A stretch of DNA of 64,000 nt from Methylocaldum sp. 14B (GTDB lineage: Bacteria; Pseudomonadota; Gammaproteobacteria; Methylococcales; Methylococcaceae), in the NCBI RefSeq assembly GCF_002005105.1, contig NZ_MSCV01000020.1:42229-106228 (forward strand), in the 5' to 3' direction. Shown here one piece after another: positions 42,800-51,891 of this stretch (positions are counted from its first letter, which is position 1; each line of letters starts with the position of its first letter). The position numbers and the translations under genes were made by a program. The notes below the pieces were generated by a model that searched no databases, was not told the DNA's origin, and saw only the letters and a list, made by a program, of their open reading frames with translations.

Positions 42800-43783
42800 A
42801 TGGCGGTAACCCGTTTGCTCGATGAACAAGTGGACAAGGCCGGAGTGCTGCTCCGGTCGATTCGTGCCGAGCTCCGCAAGGTGCTGATCGGCCAGGAGCG
42901 TATGATCGACGAGGTGCTGATCGGTTTGCTCTGCGGCGCGCACGTGCTGCTCGAGGGCGTGCCCGGTCTGGGCAAGACGCTGCTGGTGAAGGCGCTGGCG
43001 AAGACCTTTTCCGGACGCTTCGCGCGGATTCAGTTCACGCCCGACCTCATGCCTTCGGACGTGGTCGGCCATACCTTCTTCGATATGGGCAGCAGCCAGT
43101 TCATTACCCGCGAAGGGCCGGTCTTCACCCATCTCCTGCTGGCCGACGAGATCAACCGCGCTCCGGCGAAGACCCAGGCGGCGCTGCTCGAAGTGATGCA
43201 GGAAGGCCAGGTGACTCTGGAAGGCCGCTCGATGGCGGTCCCTCAACCGTTCATGGTGCTGGCCACCCAGAATCCGATCGAACAGGAAGGCACTTATCCG
43301 CTGCCGGAAGCGCAATTGGACCGGTTTCTGCTCAAGATACGCATCGATTACCCCGATCTGGAGGAAGAATTGGCGCTCACCCGCCAGGTGATCGAGCGCC
43401 GGTCCGGGGGCGAATTGGCCGTGGATAACGTGGCGGTCCTGATCGGCCCGGAACAAGTGGCGGCGCTGCAGCGGTTGACGGCCCACGTGGAGGTGGACGA
43501 CCGGGTGCTCCGCTATGCCGTTTCGATAAGCCGAGCTACCCGCGAGCATCCGCGCCTGTCCATCGGCGCGGGTCCCCGAGGCAGCATCGCTTTGGTCCGC
43601 GCGGCCCGCGCCAGCGCACTGCTGTCGGGGCGGAGTTACGCCACGCCGGACGATATCAAGGCGGTGGCTTTGCCGGCGTTGCGCCATCGCGTGGCGACTT
43701 CTCCGGAGGCGGATATCGAGGGATCGAGTGCCGACACGCTGCTCCGGGCGCTGCTGGACCAGGTTCCCTCGCCGCGCTTCTGA
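42800..43783 (+). CDS. MoxR-family AAA+ ATPase
   Basis: A 327-residue MoxR ATPase: Walker A LEGVPGLGKTLLVKAL (about 50-65), Walker B LLADEINRAPAKTQAALLEVM, sensor region LATQNPIEQEGTYPLPEAQLDRF, and the C-terminal lid (TREHPRLSIGAGPRGSIAL). MoxR proteins act as chaperones for metal or cofactor insertion; the name comes from methanol dehydrogenase activation in methylotrophs, though this copy sits with DUF58 and SpoIIM genes, not with mxa genes. The gene starts six bases after the DUF4350 stop. Confidence 0.93.
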   Translation: MAVTRLLDEQVDKAGVLLRSIRAELRKVLIGQERMIDEVLIGLLCGAHVLLEGVPGLGKTLLVKALAKTFSGRFARIQFTPDLMPSDVVGHTFFDMGSSQFITREGPVFTHLLLADEINRAPAKTQAALLEVMQEGQVTLEGRSMAVPQPFMVLATQNPIEQEGTYPLPEAQLDRFLLKIRIDYPDLEEELALTRQVIERRSGGELAVDNVAVLIGPEQVAALQRLTAHVEVDDRVLRYAVSISRATREHPRLSIGAGPRGSIALVRAARASALLSGRSYATPDDIKAVALPALRHRVATSPEADIEGSSADTLLRALLDQVPSPRF

Positions 43784-43795
43784 CCGGGGTTTCTC

Positions 43796-45106
43796 GTGCT
43801 CCTGCCTCATCGCGTCCTTTTGATCGCGCTCGCCGCCTGGTTCGGTCTCGCCGTGTTCGTGGCGGTGTGGCCGTCATGGCTTGCGGTCTGGCAATTCGCC
43901 GGGGCGGCGCTGCTGAGCGCGGCACTGGCGGACGGGTGGTTGGCCCTCAGTCGCCGCAATCCGGTGCGGGTCGAGCGGGAAATCGAGGATGCCTGGCCCG
44001 TAGGGGTGACGCAAACCGTCCGTCTCCGCCTCGCCAGCCCCGAGCGCAGCGTCGCGGGCTGGGTGTTCGACCGCCATCCCGAGACGTTTTCCGCAGAAGG
44101 CTTGCCCTTGTTTTTCAAGCTGTCGCGCGGCCATTGGGCGAAACTCGGCTATATGGCGCAGCCCCTGGAACGGGGGCCCCATGTCTTCGGCGGGATCGAG
44201 TTGCGGCTTCTTTCGCCGCTGCGCCTATGGCTGACCCAGTACCGGGTCGGCGGCGATGAGACGGTGCGGGTTTACCCGGATTTCGAAAAAATCACTCGAT
44301 ACTCGGTGTTCGCGACCGATAACCGCTTGTCCCAGATCGGCGTTCTGCGCAGGCGGCGGCGCGGCGAGGGTCTGGACTTCCACCAGTTGCGGGAGTATTG
44401 CCGCGACGATGCCTTGCGGCAAATCGACTGGAAGGCCACTGCCCGCAAGCGCAAACCCATCGCCCGCGAGTATCAGGACGAAAGAGACCAGAACATCGTG
44501 TTTCTGCTGGATTGCGGCCAGCGCATGCGTGCCAAGGACGATGCCCTGTCGCATTTCGACCATACGCTGAACGCGCTGCTGCTGTTGTCCTACGTGGCTT
44601 TGCGCCAAGGCGACGGCGTGGGGCTTTCGACTTTTGCCCAGGCCGAGCCGCGCTACTTCGCTCCCCGCAAATCGCTCGTCACGGTGCAGCGCTTGCTCAA
44701 TGCCGTGCACGACCTTCAGCCCTCGCTGCAAACGTCCGATTATCTGATCGCCAGCCAGGCCCTATGCGAGCGCTTGAGCAAACGTTCGCTGATCGTGCTC
44801 CTCACCAATCTGCGCGACGAAGACGAATCCACGCTGCCGCCGGCCCTCGCCATTCTGCGGCGGCGGCATCTGGTGCTCCTGGCGAATTTGAGGGAAACGT
44901 CCTTGGACGCTCTCCTCCATGAGCCGGTAACCGATTTGGATGGCGCCTTGGCCTATGCGGCGGCGGTGGATTACCGCCGCGAGCGCCGGCGGCAATTGGC
45001 CGCCTTGCGCGCCCAGGGTGTCGCCGTACTGGATGTCGCCCCGGCGGAACTGCCGGTGGCGCTCGTTAACCGCTACTGGGACATGAAGCGTAGCGGCGTT
45101 TTTTAA
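43796..45106 (+). CDS. DUF58 domain-containing protein
   Basis: A 436-residue protein: two N-terminal membrane helices (about 5-40), a beta-rich domain, then the DUF58 signature GEGLDFHQLREYCRDDALRQ, IDWKATARKRKPIAREY and a von Willebrand factor A-like fold (NIVFLLDCGQRMRAKDD). DUF58 proteins are the standard partners of MoxR ATPases. The GTG start lies 12 bases after moxR. The MIDAS-type DxSxS is reduced to DCGQRM, as in many DUF58 proteins. Confidence 0.9.
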   Translation: MLLPHRVLLIALAAWFGLAVFVAVWPSWLAVWQFAGAALLSAALADGWLALSRRNPVRVEREIEDAWPVGVTQTVRLRLASPERSVAGWVFDRHPETFSAEGLPLFFKLSRGHWAKLGYMAQPLERGPHVFGGIELRLLSPLRLWLTQYRVGGDETVRVYPDFEKITRYSVFATDNRLSQIGVLRRRRRGEGLDFHQLREYCRDDALRQIDWKATARKRKPIAREYQDERDQNIVFLLDCGQRMRAKDDALSHFDHTLNALLLLSYVALRQGDGVGLSTFAQAEPRYFAPRKSLVTVQRLLNAVHDLQPSLQTSDYLIASQALCERLSKRSLIVLLTNLRDEDESTLPPALAILRRRHLVLLANLRETSLDALLHEPVTDLDGALAYAAAVDYRRERRRQLAALRAQGVAVLDVAPAELPVALVNRYWDMKRSGVF

Positions 45107-45132
45107 CTAAACCAAAAAGAAGAGAGGTTCCT

Positions 45133-45939
45133 ATGGACACTACGGGTCGTGATCCGTCTTCCAACGATGCTTCCCACAATCCCTTTCAGGCTCCCCGGTC
45201 GCGAGTGGCCGATCCCATTCCAGAGAATAACGGCGTGCTTCTGGAAAAGCCGAATCGGAACGATGCCGGGCGCGGCTGGGCATGGTTGAGCGAAGGCTGG
45301 GGATTGTTCAAGGAGGCACCCGGAACCTGGATCGGAATTGTCGTCGTCATGCTTTTGTTGGGCATCGTCCTCAACTTGATTCCGTTTGTGAACCTCTTGT
45401 TCAGCCTGGCCTACCCGGTGCTGTTCGGCGGTTTGATGCTCGGTTGCCGTTCCCTCGAACAAGGTCAAGGGCTCGCTTTCGGCCATTTGTTCGCGGGATT
45501 CCAGAGCCGTTTCGCAACGCTTCTGCTGGTCGGTTTGCTGTACCTGCTCGGAAGCGCGGTGATCGGATTCGGTGTATTCGCGGTTGCACTCGGGGCTTCG
45601 GGTGCAGTGGGCTTTTTGTCGGGAACCCCGCCGGAAGCGCCGGATCTGATGGTGCTTCTCTTGGCCGTTCTGGTGATGATGGCCTTGCTTGTTCCGGTGA
45701 TGATGGCCGTTTGGTTCGCGCCGGCCTTGGTCGTGTTTCATGATAAGGGAGCGCTTGAGGCCATGGGTCTCAGCTTTAGGGGGTGTCTCCGCAACATCAT
45801 GCCGTTTCTGGTCTACGGCATTGCGGGCATGGTGCTGGGATTCCTCGCGACCATCCCCTTGGCCCTGGGTTGGCTGATCCTGATGCCCGTGTTCATCGGC
45901 TCGACGTACAAGGCCTACAAAGACATCTTCATCGCTTGA
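45133..45939 (+). CDS. BPSS1780-like polytopic membrane protein
   Basis: A 268-residue protein with a hydrophilic N-terminus (NPFQAPRSRVADP) and about six membrane helices. The pattern GRGWAWLSEGWGLFKEAPGTWIG, NLLFSLAYPVLFGGLMLG and VFHDKGALEAMGLSFRGCLRN is typical of the BPSS1780 family. A strong ribosome binding site (AAGAGAGG) precedes ATG. It is followed five bases later by an RDD gene, and both are likely the last genes of the MoxR operon. Function unknown. Confidence 0.8.
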   Translation: MDTTGRDPSSNDASHNPFQAPRSRVADPIPENNGVLLEKPNRNDAGRGWAWLSEGWGLFKEAPGTWIGIVVVMLLLGIVLNLIPFVNLLFSLAYPVLFGGLMLGCRSLEQGQGLAFGHLFAGFQSRFATLLLVGLLYLLGSAVIGFGVFAVALGASGAVGFLSGTPPEAPDLMVLLLAVLVMMALLVPVMMAVWFAPALVVFHDKGALEAMGLSFRGCLRNIMPFLVYGIAGMVLGFLATIPLALGWLILMPVFIGSTYKAYKDIFIA

Positions 45940-45943
45940 CGCC

Positions 45944-46672
45944 ATGACCGCTTCCGCCGCCCCGCTCGACACCGTCCGATCCGTCGCCACCCCGGAGGGC
46001 TGCGAGCTTCGACTTCGTGTCGCCGGGCCGGCGGCGCGGGCGCGCGCCTTTATGATCGACGCCCTGATACGTCTTCTGATTTTCGTGTGCGCCGTGGTGG
46101 TGCTGCGGTATTTCGGCGCATTGGGGCAGGGTCTTGTCATACTGACTTATTTCGTCCTCGGCTGGTTTTACAACATCGCGTTCGAGGCCTTGAACGACGG
46201 CGCTACGCCGGGAAAACGCCTGTGCAAATTGGCGGTGTTGCGCGAAGACGGAACGCCGGCGGGCTGGGATGCCGCCTTCATCCGCAACACCTTGCGCTTT
46301 GTCGACGCTTTGCCGGTCGGCTACGCGTTCGGGCTCATCGCCATGGGGTGCAACGCCGACAACAAACGGCTGGGCGACATCTCGGCCGGCACCGTGGTGG
46401 TCTATCGGCCGGATGCCGGACAATCCGCCGTCATCGACGACTATTCCGAGGCGGAACCCCCGCCTTTTTCCCTTACCCCTTCCGAACGGCACGCACTGAT
46501 CGAGTACCGGCGGCGTTGCGCCACGCTCACACGAGAGCGCGCGGAAGAACTGGCGGAATTGGCTTTCCCTCTGACTCGGGGGCTTTCTCCGCCCCAAGGA
46601 CGGCAGAAGCTCTTTCGCATCGCCAATTTTCTGATGGGGCGAGAGGCATCGGCAGCCCGTAAGACGGATTAA
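45944..46672 (+). CDS. RDD family membrane protein
   Basis: A 242-residue protein with the RDD domain at residues about 25-165: ARARAFMIDALIRLLI (conserved Arg and Asp), FYNIAFEALNDGATPGKRLCKLAV, and NKRLGDISAGTVVVY (second Asp). The C-terminal 70 residues are cytoplasmic and charged. RDD proteins are putative transporters or envelope factors; they are recurrent MoxR-cluster members. It begins four bases after the preceding stop. Confidence 0.88.
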   Translation: MTASAAPLDTVRSVATPEGCELRLRVAGPAARARAFMIDALIRLLIFVCAVVVLRYFGALGQGLVILTYFVLGWFYNIAFEALNDGATPGKRLCKLAVLREDGTPAGWDAAFIRNTLRFVDALPVGYAFGLIAMGCNADNKRLGDISAGTVVVYRPDAGQSAVIDDYSEAEPPPFSLTPSERHALIEYRRRCATLTRERAEELAELAFPLTRGLSPPQGRQKLFRIANFLMGREASAARKTD

Positions 46673-46797
46673 CGGGCCCGTGATCGCCGATCGGCGAAAC
46701 CGGCGATAAACGCGAATGCCCCATTCCCGTGGAGCAGCCTGTCACCTCGATTCCGATAACGAGGCTGCATGCCGCACGGGCTTCGCGACAACCATTT

Positions 46798-47013
46798 TCA
46801 CCGGTCCGACTGGGCGGGATCTCGCAGGATTTCAAAGTGGCCCTGGATAAGATGATCGACGAATTCGGTCCACGCCATCCGGCGGGTGGGTTCGACCTCC
46901 TGCGGCCAGGCGGTTTCTTCGTAGTGGAGCAGTACCGTGTTGGTATCCGCACTGAGCTCGATGATCTGAAAGCGGTAGCCTGTGAGATGATCTAGACCGA
47001 TGTGTGGATGCAT
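46798..47013 (-). CDS. small hypothetical protein
   Basis: A 71-residue frame, opposite in strand to the MoxR cluster. Composition looks protein-like (FQIIELSADTNTVLLHYEE, RRMAWTEFVDHLIQGHFEIL), with strand then helix pattern, but I recognise no family. It lies alone between the RDD gene and the MgtE-like gene. Confidence 0.5.
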   Translation of the reverse strand: MHPHIGLDHLTGYRFQIIELSADTNTVLLHYEETAWPQEVEPTRRMAWTEFVDHLIQGHFEILRDPAQSDR

Positions 47014-47235
47014 ACATTGTGGCTCCGGATTGCCAAAAGATCAGCTGATGGCCTTGAGACCGATCCTTGACGCTGTCGATCCCGGAGCGCCATTAAAGCG
47101 TTATTGCCAAAAGATGAACAGCGTCGTAACGGAAATAGATCGTAGCCTGAGCAAGATCATCGGTTTCGCAGCCGGCGGAGGGGGCAGGGCAGCTTAAGCC
47201 GGGTTGAGCGAAGTCACTGCATTCCCTGCCGCTTT

Positions 47236-48282
47236 CTAAAATAAAAAGAGGTTGACCGCGGCGAAATAGATCAAAAGACTCATGACGTCCTGCAGAATGG
47301 TTGCGAGGGGGCCGCTGCCGTAGGCGGGGTCCGTTCCCAACTCCCCCAACAGCCACGGAAGAAAGAGCCCGATCGTCGTCGCCACGCAGCCGGCCGAAAA
47401 CAACGCCACGGCAACCGCCAGCGCCAGATAAAAGTCCCCGAAGATCAGCCAGATTATAGGGAGAGTGACGGCGGCCAAGGTAAGGCCGATCAGTAGGCCG
47501 GTTCGCATTTCCCCGCCGAGCAGCGAGCGGAGGTTCGCATGAGAGAGCGATAGCCCGCGTACGGCAATGGCCTCGGTCTGAGTGCCGATGGCATCGGCGA
47601 TATAAACTAAACCCGGAATGAAAAAGGCGATGGCGATCCGGTCCTGCAATTGTGCCTCGAATTGCGCAACGACCTGGGTCGCCAAGGCGCTGCCCGCCAA
47701 ACCAAGCATCAACCAAGGCAACCGGTCCCGCGCTCGCCGCAGCGGGGCCGATTCCATAGCTTCCCGCGCCTGATGCGTCTCGCGTTTGATCCCGGCGAGG
47801 CGGTGCAGATCTTCCACATGCTCGTGTCGCAAGATGTGCATCAGCGCCAGGGGCGGTACCACGCCGAGGAAATGTCCCCCATGGTCGACGACGGGAACCG
47901 CGGTCAGCCGATGGTGCAGCGCCAAGGACGCCAGTTTCTCTTGATCTTCGTCTACGCGGACCATGGGCAGTGCCTTAAGAACGTCTCCCATAGGCGTCTC
48001 CGCGGGCAAGGCGATCAAATCCTCCAGAACGATACACCCTAGCAGCCGATCTTCCGGATCGGTGACACAGATCAATTCAGCATGATCGAAGCGGTGTTCT
48101 TTCAAGCGAGCCTGAACGGCCGCCGCGGTTTCGTTCGAATGAGCGCGGGGTACGCTGGCCGTCAGGTGGGTGCCCGCCGTTTCGCCCTGGCGGTGATTTC
48201 TCTTACGAGATTTCAGCGGGCGTCTTTTCTTTTCGATGGCTTTTTCCATATTTGCTTTCTGCATTTGTTCAATTTGGGGCAT
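47236..48282 (-). CDS. mgtE: MgtE-like magnesium transporter lacking the N-terminal domain
   Basis: A 348-residue protein: a basic N-terminus, a CBS pair at about 60-180 (LICVTDPEDRLLGCIVLEDL, LTAVPVVDHGGHFLGVVPP), then the five-helix MgtE channel domain (LPWLMLGLAGSALATQVV, FFIPGLVYIADAIGTQTEAIAVRGL, YGSGPLATILQDVMSLLIYF). The helical MgtE_N domain that gates standard MgtE is missing, so gating may rest on the CBS pair alone. The SGP and Asp residues of the ion pathway are retained. The exact start is uncertain; two internal Met codons follow within 12 residues. Confidence 0.85.
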   Translation of the reverse strand: MPQIEQMQKANMEKAIEKKRRPLKSRKRNHRQGETAGTHLTASVPRAHSNETAAAVQARLKEHRFDHAELICVTDPEDRLLGCIVLEDLIALPAETPMGDVLKALPMVRVDEDQEKLASLALHHRLTAVPVVDHGGHFLGVVPPLALMHILRHEHVEDLHRLAGIKRETHQAREAMESAPLRRARDRLPWLMLGLAGSALATQVVAQFEAQLQDRIAIAFFIPGLVYIADAIGTQTEAIAVRGLSLSHANLRSLLGGEMRTGLLIGLTLAAVTLPIIWLIFGDFYLALAVAVALFSAGCVATTIGLFLPWLLGELGTDPAYGSGPLATILQDVMSLLIYFAAVNLFLF

Positions 48283-49022
48283 GACTCGGAGTCCAGCGCG
48301 ACCAAGGCCGGCTCGTTCGAGTTTATCGGCGCACTTTCCCTTGCGACCGAATACCCGTCAAGTCCCGCTGGGGGGTATCGGAATTAATCCCCAAGCCAGG
48401 TTATACGTGTACCGGGGCGATCCTATGCGCATTTCTTGATGTTTCCGTGAACTACATTTCGTCACGTGTCTCTATCGGCCAATGGTCAAGGCCGAGAGAA
48501 AAGCGGCATTCCGGTACCGGGGCCTTGGATGATCGCTATTGGAGACTTCGATAGTCCGATAAACACGTTCAAGGATAACCATGGAGTGTGATCAAAAGAT
48601 TTCGAAGTTGATGCGGAACTGTTACGCCGCGCTGCGGGCTGCCATCCCTATAGCGGCCGCCGTGCCGACCACGGCGCAAGCTGGCGCGCAGCGCCTATGC
48701 CGTGGCTTCGTGACAATGATGTTCGCAGAGTTTTGATGTCCTATTCACTCGCTTGCTTTGAGACCGATCGCCCATCATGGCTAAGAGGGTTGTACCCACA
48801 CGGATTGACGCCGATAACTTTGCCGGCAGCTCGCGTGCCGCTTGTAGCGATTGGCGCTCCGTGCGCAGATTCCATGTCGGCACGGGCCACCAAGAGCCCA
48901 CTTCAAGATGCCGGATATACGACTGCATGCGCTTCCTTGTCGCCATCCCTATCGATCGGTTTCTTGCGCTCGGGGAGGAGTCGATATACGCACAGTTAGG
49001 CTTGGGCGCTGACAGGCAGGGC
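48283..49022. other. gene-poor region
   Basis: No recognised gene. A 51-codon frame at 48582-48737 on the plus strand has a weak signal-peptide look, and an 82-codon frame at 48777-49025 follows; both have unconvincing composition and may be decayed coding DNA. Confidence 0.35.
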
Positions 49023-49218
49023 TAGAGCATTTTCATACCGCCTGTACGGGCACTCGCGAGTAGGTCGGGAATCCTTTCCCGACGACACGTCCCGCCGAGC
49101 GTCTTCGTCGGCAAAGGATTGCCGACCTACGAATGCTTGAATCAATTCACCCGAGCCGAAGGCGCCAACGACTTTCGCCAAGCCTGTTTTGCCGTACGAG
49201 CGAGATGAAAACGCTCTA
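49023..49218. repeat. miniature inverted-repeat element
   Basis: Ends are TAGAGCATTTTC (49023-49034) and GAAAACGCTCTA (49207-49218). Inside is an inverted REP pair (49060-49083 and 49107-49130). It matches the 276-bp element at 19223-19498 in ends and REP content but lacks the CCAATCGCAAACGG array. Non-coding. Confidence 0.8.
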
Positions 49219-49290
49219 AGTACATTCAGGGAAGTCTTGCGGCATAGGCAACCTGCAGGACAACCCCGCCAATCAAGCCAATCAGTCGAG

Positions 49291-49312
49291 ATTCCGCAAA
49301 TATTTGCGGAAT
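49291..49312. promoter_or_regulatory. perfect 22-bp palindrome
   Basis: Both halves read ATTCCGCAAAT from the outside in, with no mismatch and no spacer. It may be a protein-binding operator or a remnant repeat. No gene starts directly beside it; the rest of 49219-49492 is without a recognised gene but includes a GCAGGGTGC/GCACCCTAC repeat near 49382-49405. Confidence 0.5.
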
Positions 49313-49492
49313 GTACTCAGGGGAGCTAAAAGCTAGAAAATGATGAAGGAGATACTGTGCGCTGCATACGGTTCGACGATGCAGGGTGCACGCAACGCAC
49401 CCTACATCGAAAGTGAAACCGATGTAGACGTGACCGTCCGTTTCGTGCGCGGACTTTGTGTCCTGCCTGTGGTGGCTTTCCGAGGCCCTCGT

Positions 49493-51022
49493 TTACTCGC
49501 TATCCTTACTCAGGGTCGGCTGGCCCATTCGCTGCACTAACTCCTCCACCCGTCGCCACTCCTCCTCAAGGCGGGCGCGGTCGATCTTCGATGGCTCTTC
49601 TGGAGATGCCATCTGTTTGGCTCGTAGCTGGTCAATCTCTTTGCTGAATAAGCCTTCCTGTTGCGCCGCAAGCTGAAGCCTTAATTCAGAGTTCCCCTTC
49701 CAAAAAGTGCTATTTTCCGGGGGCTGATTGTACGACTCTGGGTGCCGATAATAACCCTGCTCATCCGCAGGCTTTTCTTCCACTACTATTAATGGATGTG
49801 CTTGCGCCCAAGAATCCTTGCGAATGCCTGTTACCTGCCAAGAAACTTTCATCCCCGACTTACCTCCCGCAATATTGAAGCGATTGTTTGAAATCTCCCG
49901 AGCGACATGAAGGTTAGGGGCAGGCTCGCCAATAGAGGTGAGCTGATAGCGGAAGTCGCAATTGAGGGCTTCAAACCATTCAGGAAGCTCCACAAAACAC
50001 TCCCCATTCCCGTCAAGAGCCGCAACCCCGTCATAAACATTCTTCATCTCGGCCGACTCGACAAATGAGTGAGCAAGGTACTTGTGCGCCGGCTCAAGGG
50101 GGTGATCGATCCTGAAGCCACCACCGGACTTGATTAAAGGACCAAAAACCTCGACTTTTCCATCGAGAAATGCTGCCCATCCATCTTCACCCCCTCTGCC
50201 GTACACGCCAATGCCCCTTTGAGCAGAACTTGTACCCCACACACCAACGCTGATGAAACCACCGCTGCTATCGCCACTCACACCGGCGCTGAAGAAACCA
50301 CCGCGGCTATTGCCACTCACACCGGAGCCAGAGGCACTATCGCCACGCACGCCCGTGCCTTCTCCCGCTACGCCAGATACGCCGGTGCCGGTATTGACTG
50401 CTGCTCCGGCTACGCCAATGCCTCTTGTTCGCTCTGTGCCGGCTAAGCCGAACACACCCACTAGAGAGTTGCTGGAGCCCACGACGCCGAACCCGGCATC
50501 GCAGAGTCCGCGTACGCCGGCTTCGAAGCCGCCGGTAGGTACACCGAAACGTTCACCAAGTACGCCATCCCCATCGCCGCTAGTCCCGCGGACGCCGGTA
50601 CCCCTGATGCTACTTCCCACCACGCCGGTGGCCTCGCCGACGAAGCCGGTCACGCCGTTACCACCGGTAGTGCTGGAGCCGAAGACACCGGAGGCGTCGG
50701 GAGTTGGAACAAATGTAACGCCCAATACGCCGGTGCCGGCTGCACTTCGGCCAAGCATACCTAGGCTCTGCAAGCTTTCGCCCGCGACACCTTCGCCCTC
50801 GATGCTGCGGCCAAATACTCCCGGATTTTGGATGCTGTGGCCTTCCACCCCGGCGATGTTAGTAGGGATGTTCGCTACGTTAGGAGGGAGAGCGCCGCTC
50901 GTGCCGAACACGCCTACTCCGGTGGTGGAGTCGCCCCACACGCCCACGGCGACGGGATTTCCATTAGCATCTACCGGTACCTGGTCGCTATTCGCCGGCT
51001 CAAATCCTTCTACTCGTGCCAT
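49493..51022 (-). CDS. glycine-rich GVxGxS-repeat solenoid protein
   Basis: A 509-residue protein. Residues about 20-280 are a run of short repeats of the form GVxG(x)S (e.g. GVGVFGTSG, GVAGESLQSLGMLGRS, GTGVRGTSGDGDGVLGE), likely folding as a beta-solenoid. Residues about 300-440 are a conserved-looking globular domain (KYLAHSFVESAEMKNVYDGV, FEALNCDFRYQLTSIGEPAP, SGMKVSWQVTGIRKD), and the last 60 residues are a charged helix. No signal peptide is seen. Similar repeat-plus-domain proteins occur in scattered bacteria and resemble phage tail or surface fibres. The start has GGAGGA upstream. Confidence 0.75.
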   Translation of the reverse strand: MARVEGFEPANSDQVPVDANGNPVAVGVWGDSTTGVGVFGTSGALPPNVANIPTNIAGVEGHSIQNPGVFGRSIEGEGVAGESLQSLGMLGRSAAGTGVLGVTFVPTPDASGVFGSSTTGGNGVTGFVGEATGVVGSSIRGTGVRGTSGDGDGVLGERFGVPTGGFEAGVRGLCDAGFGVVGSSNSLVGVFGLAGTERTRGIGVAGAAVNTGTGVSGVAGEGTGVRGDSASGSGVSGNSRGGFFSAGVSGDSSGGFISVGVWGTSSAQRGIGVYGRGGEDGWAAFLDGKVEVFGPLIKSGGGFRIDHPLEPAHKYLAHSFVESAEMKNVYDGVAALDGNGECFVELPEWFEALNCDFRYQLTSIGEPAPNLHVAREISNNRFNIAGGKSGMKVSWQVTGIRKDSWAQAHPLIVVEEKPADEQGYYRHPESYNQPPENSTFWKGNSELRLQLAAQQEGLFSKEIDQLRAKQMASPEEPSKIDRARLEEEWRRVEELVQRMGQPTLSKDSE

Positions 51023-51154
51023 ATTGTCCTCCTTTCATGGTTTCGCTGCGGTTGCCGTCATCGCTGTTTGTGCAGGAATTAAGGCTTGCGGTCATAACAG
51101 TGTTGACGTGAAGAGTCATTCAGGAGATGCGACGCCATTGTCGAGCTGCTCTAG

Positions 51155-51634
51155 CTACTGCCGCTTGGCGGCAAATCCGGCGACCGTGGGGGTGGTGTTG
51201 ATGAATCGGATCTCGCGATTGCGGTCGACGATCACAAACGCGACTGTCGAAGGCCCATCAAAGGCCGTTCCCGAGAACTCGGCGACACTGGTGCCCGTGC
51301 CATCGGGATTGACCGAATGGGTGCACGTCTTGGACGTGAGAGGTCCGAGGATAGTCCCGTTGATATTGACAGTCGTGGTGACCGCGCAGCCTCCGTGGCC
51401 ATCAAAGATCGCCGTGCCAAGGGCGGCCGTTGGCACCGCTTGAGGGCCAGCGGGGGGCACAATCATCCCGAACTCCCCCGAAAATCCCCACCTTCCTTCG
51501 ATGCCGCGTTCGGTAAATGCGGGTCTTGGAGCGTCCGCTCTCGAAGATGAGGCTAATGCCACAAAGACAAGCAATACTGTCAACGGCTGTAGGACTACCC
51601 CATACACGTTGCGATTGTGTTTCGTCATAGTCAC
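51155..51634 (-). CDS. secreted hypothetical protein
   Basis: A 159-residue exported protein with a signal peptide (LQPLTVLLVFVALASSSRADA) and a beta-rich mature part with two Cys (GGCAVTTTVNINGTI, KTCTHSVNPDGTGTSVAEF), perhaps a disulfide. No family is recognised with certainty. It lies 132 bp upstream of the solenoid gene on the same strand, so the two may be co-expressed; a joint surface role is speculation. GGAGG precedes the start. Confidence 0.7.
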   Translation of the reverse strand: MTMTKHNRNVYGVVLQPLTVLLVFVALASSSRADAPRPAFTERGIEGRWGFSGEFGMIVPPAGPQAVPTAALGTAIFDGHGGCAVTTTVNINGTILGPLTSKTCTHSVNPDGTGTSVAEFSGTAFDGPSTVAFVIVDRNREIRFINTTPTVAGFAAKRQ

Positions 51635-51891
51635 CTCCTACGCGAAACGCCTCTTCGCCATAACGCATTTGATGAAAGAATCGGATTTGCCAGAATCGCA
51701 GGTTATCGCGGGCGTGGCCGACGAATCATTGAAATATTTGGATGCCGAGGATGAAAGTGGCTGTCCGTCATTTCGATCCAAATATCGGCTCCCTTACGGG
51801 GCGGGAGGAGACTAAACCGATATTCGAAGGACACCTTGTCCAAGTAAAAAAAGGGGTAGGGATCGTATGTCTGGAGAACTGCCATTGGAGC

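Noticed and set aside
42131..43810. 559-codon minus-strand frame over DUF4350/MoxR
   Set aside because: The plus-strand MoxR motifs are unambiguous; the reverse translation is low-complexity.
45103..46140. 345-codon minus-strand frame over the BPSS1780-like and RDD genes
   Set aside because: Antisense to two membrane protein genes with good starts; the product is His/Gln/Arg-rich noise.
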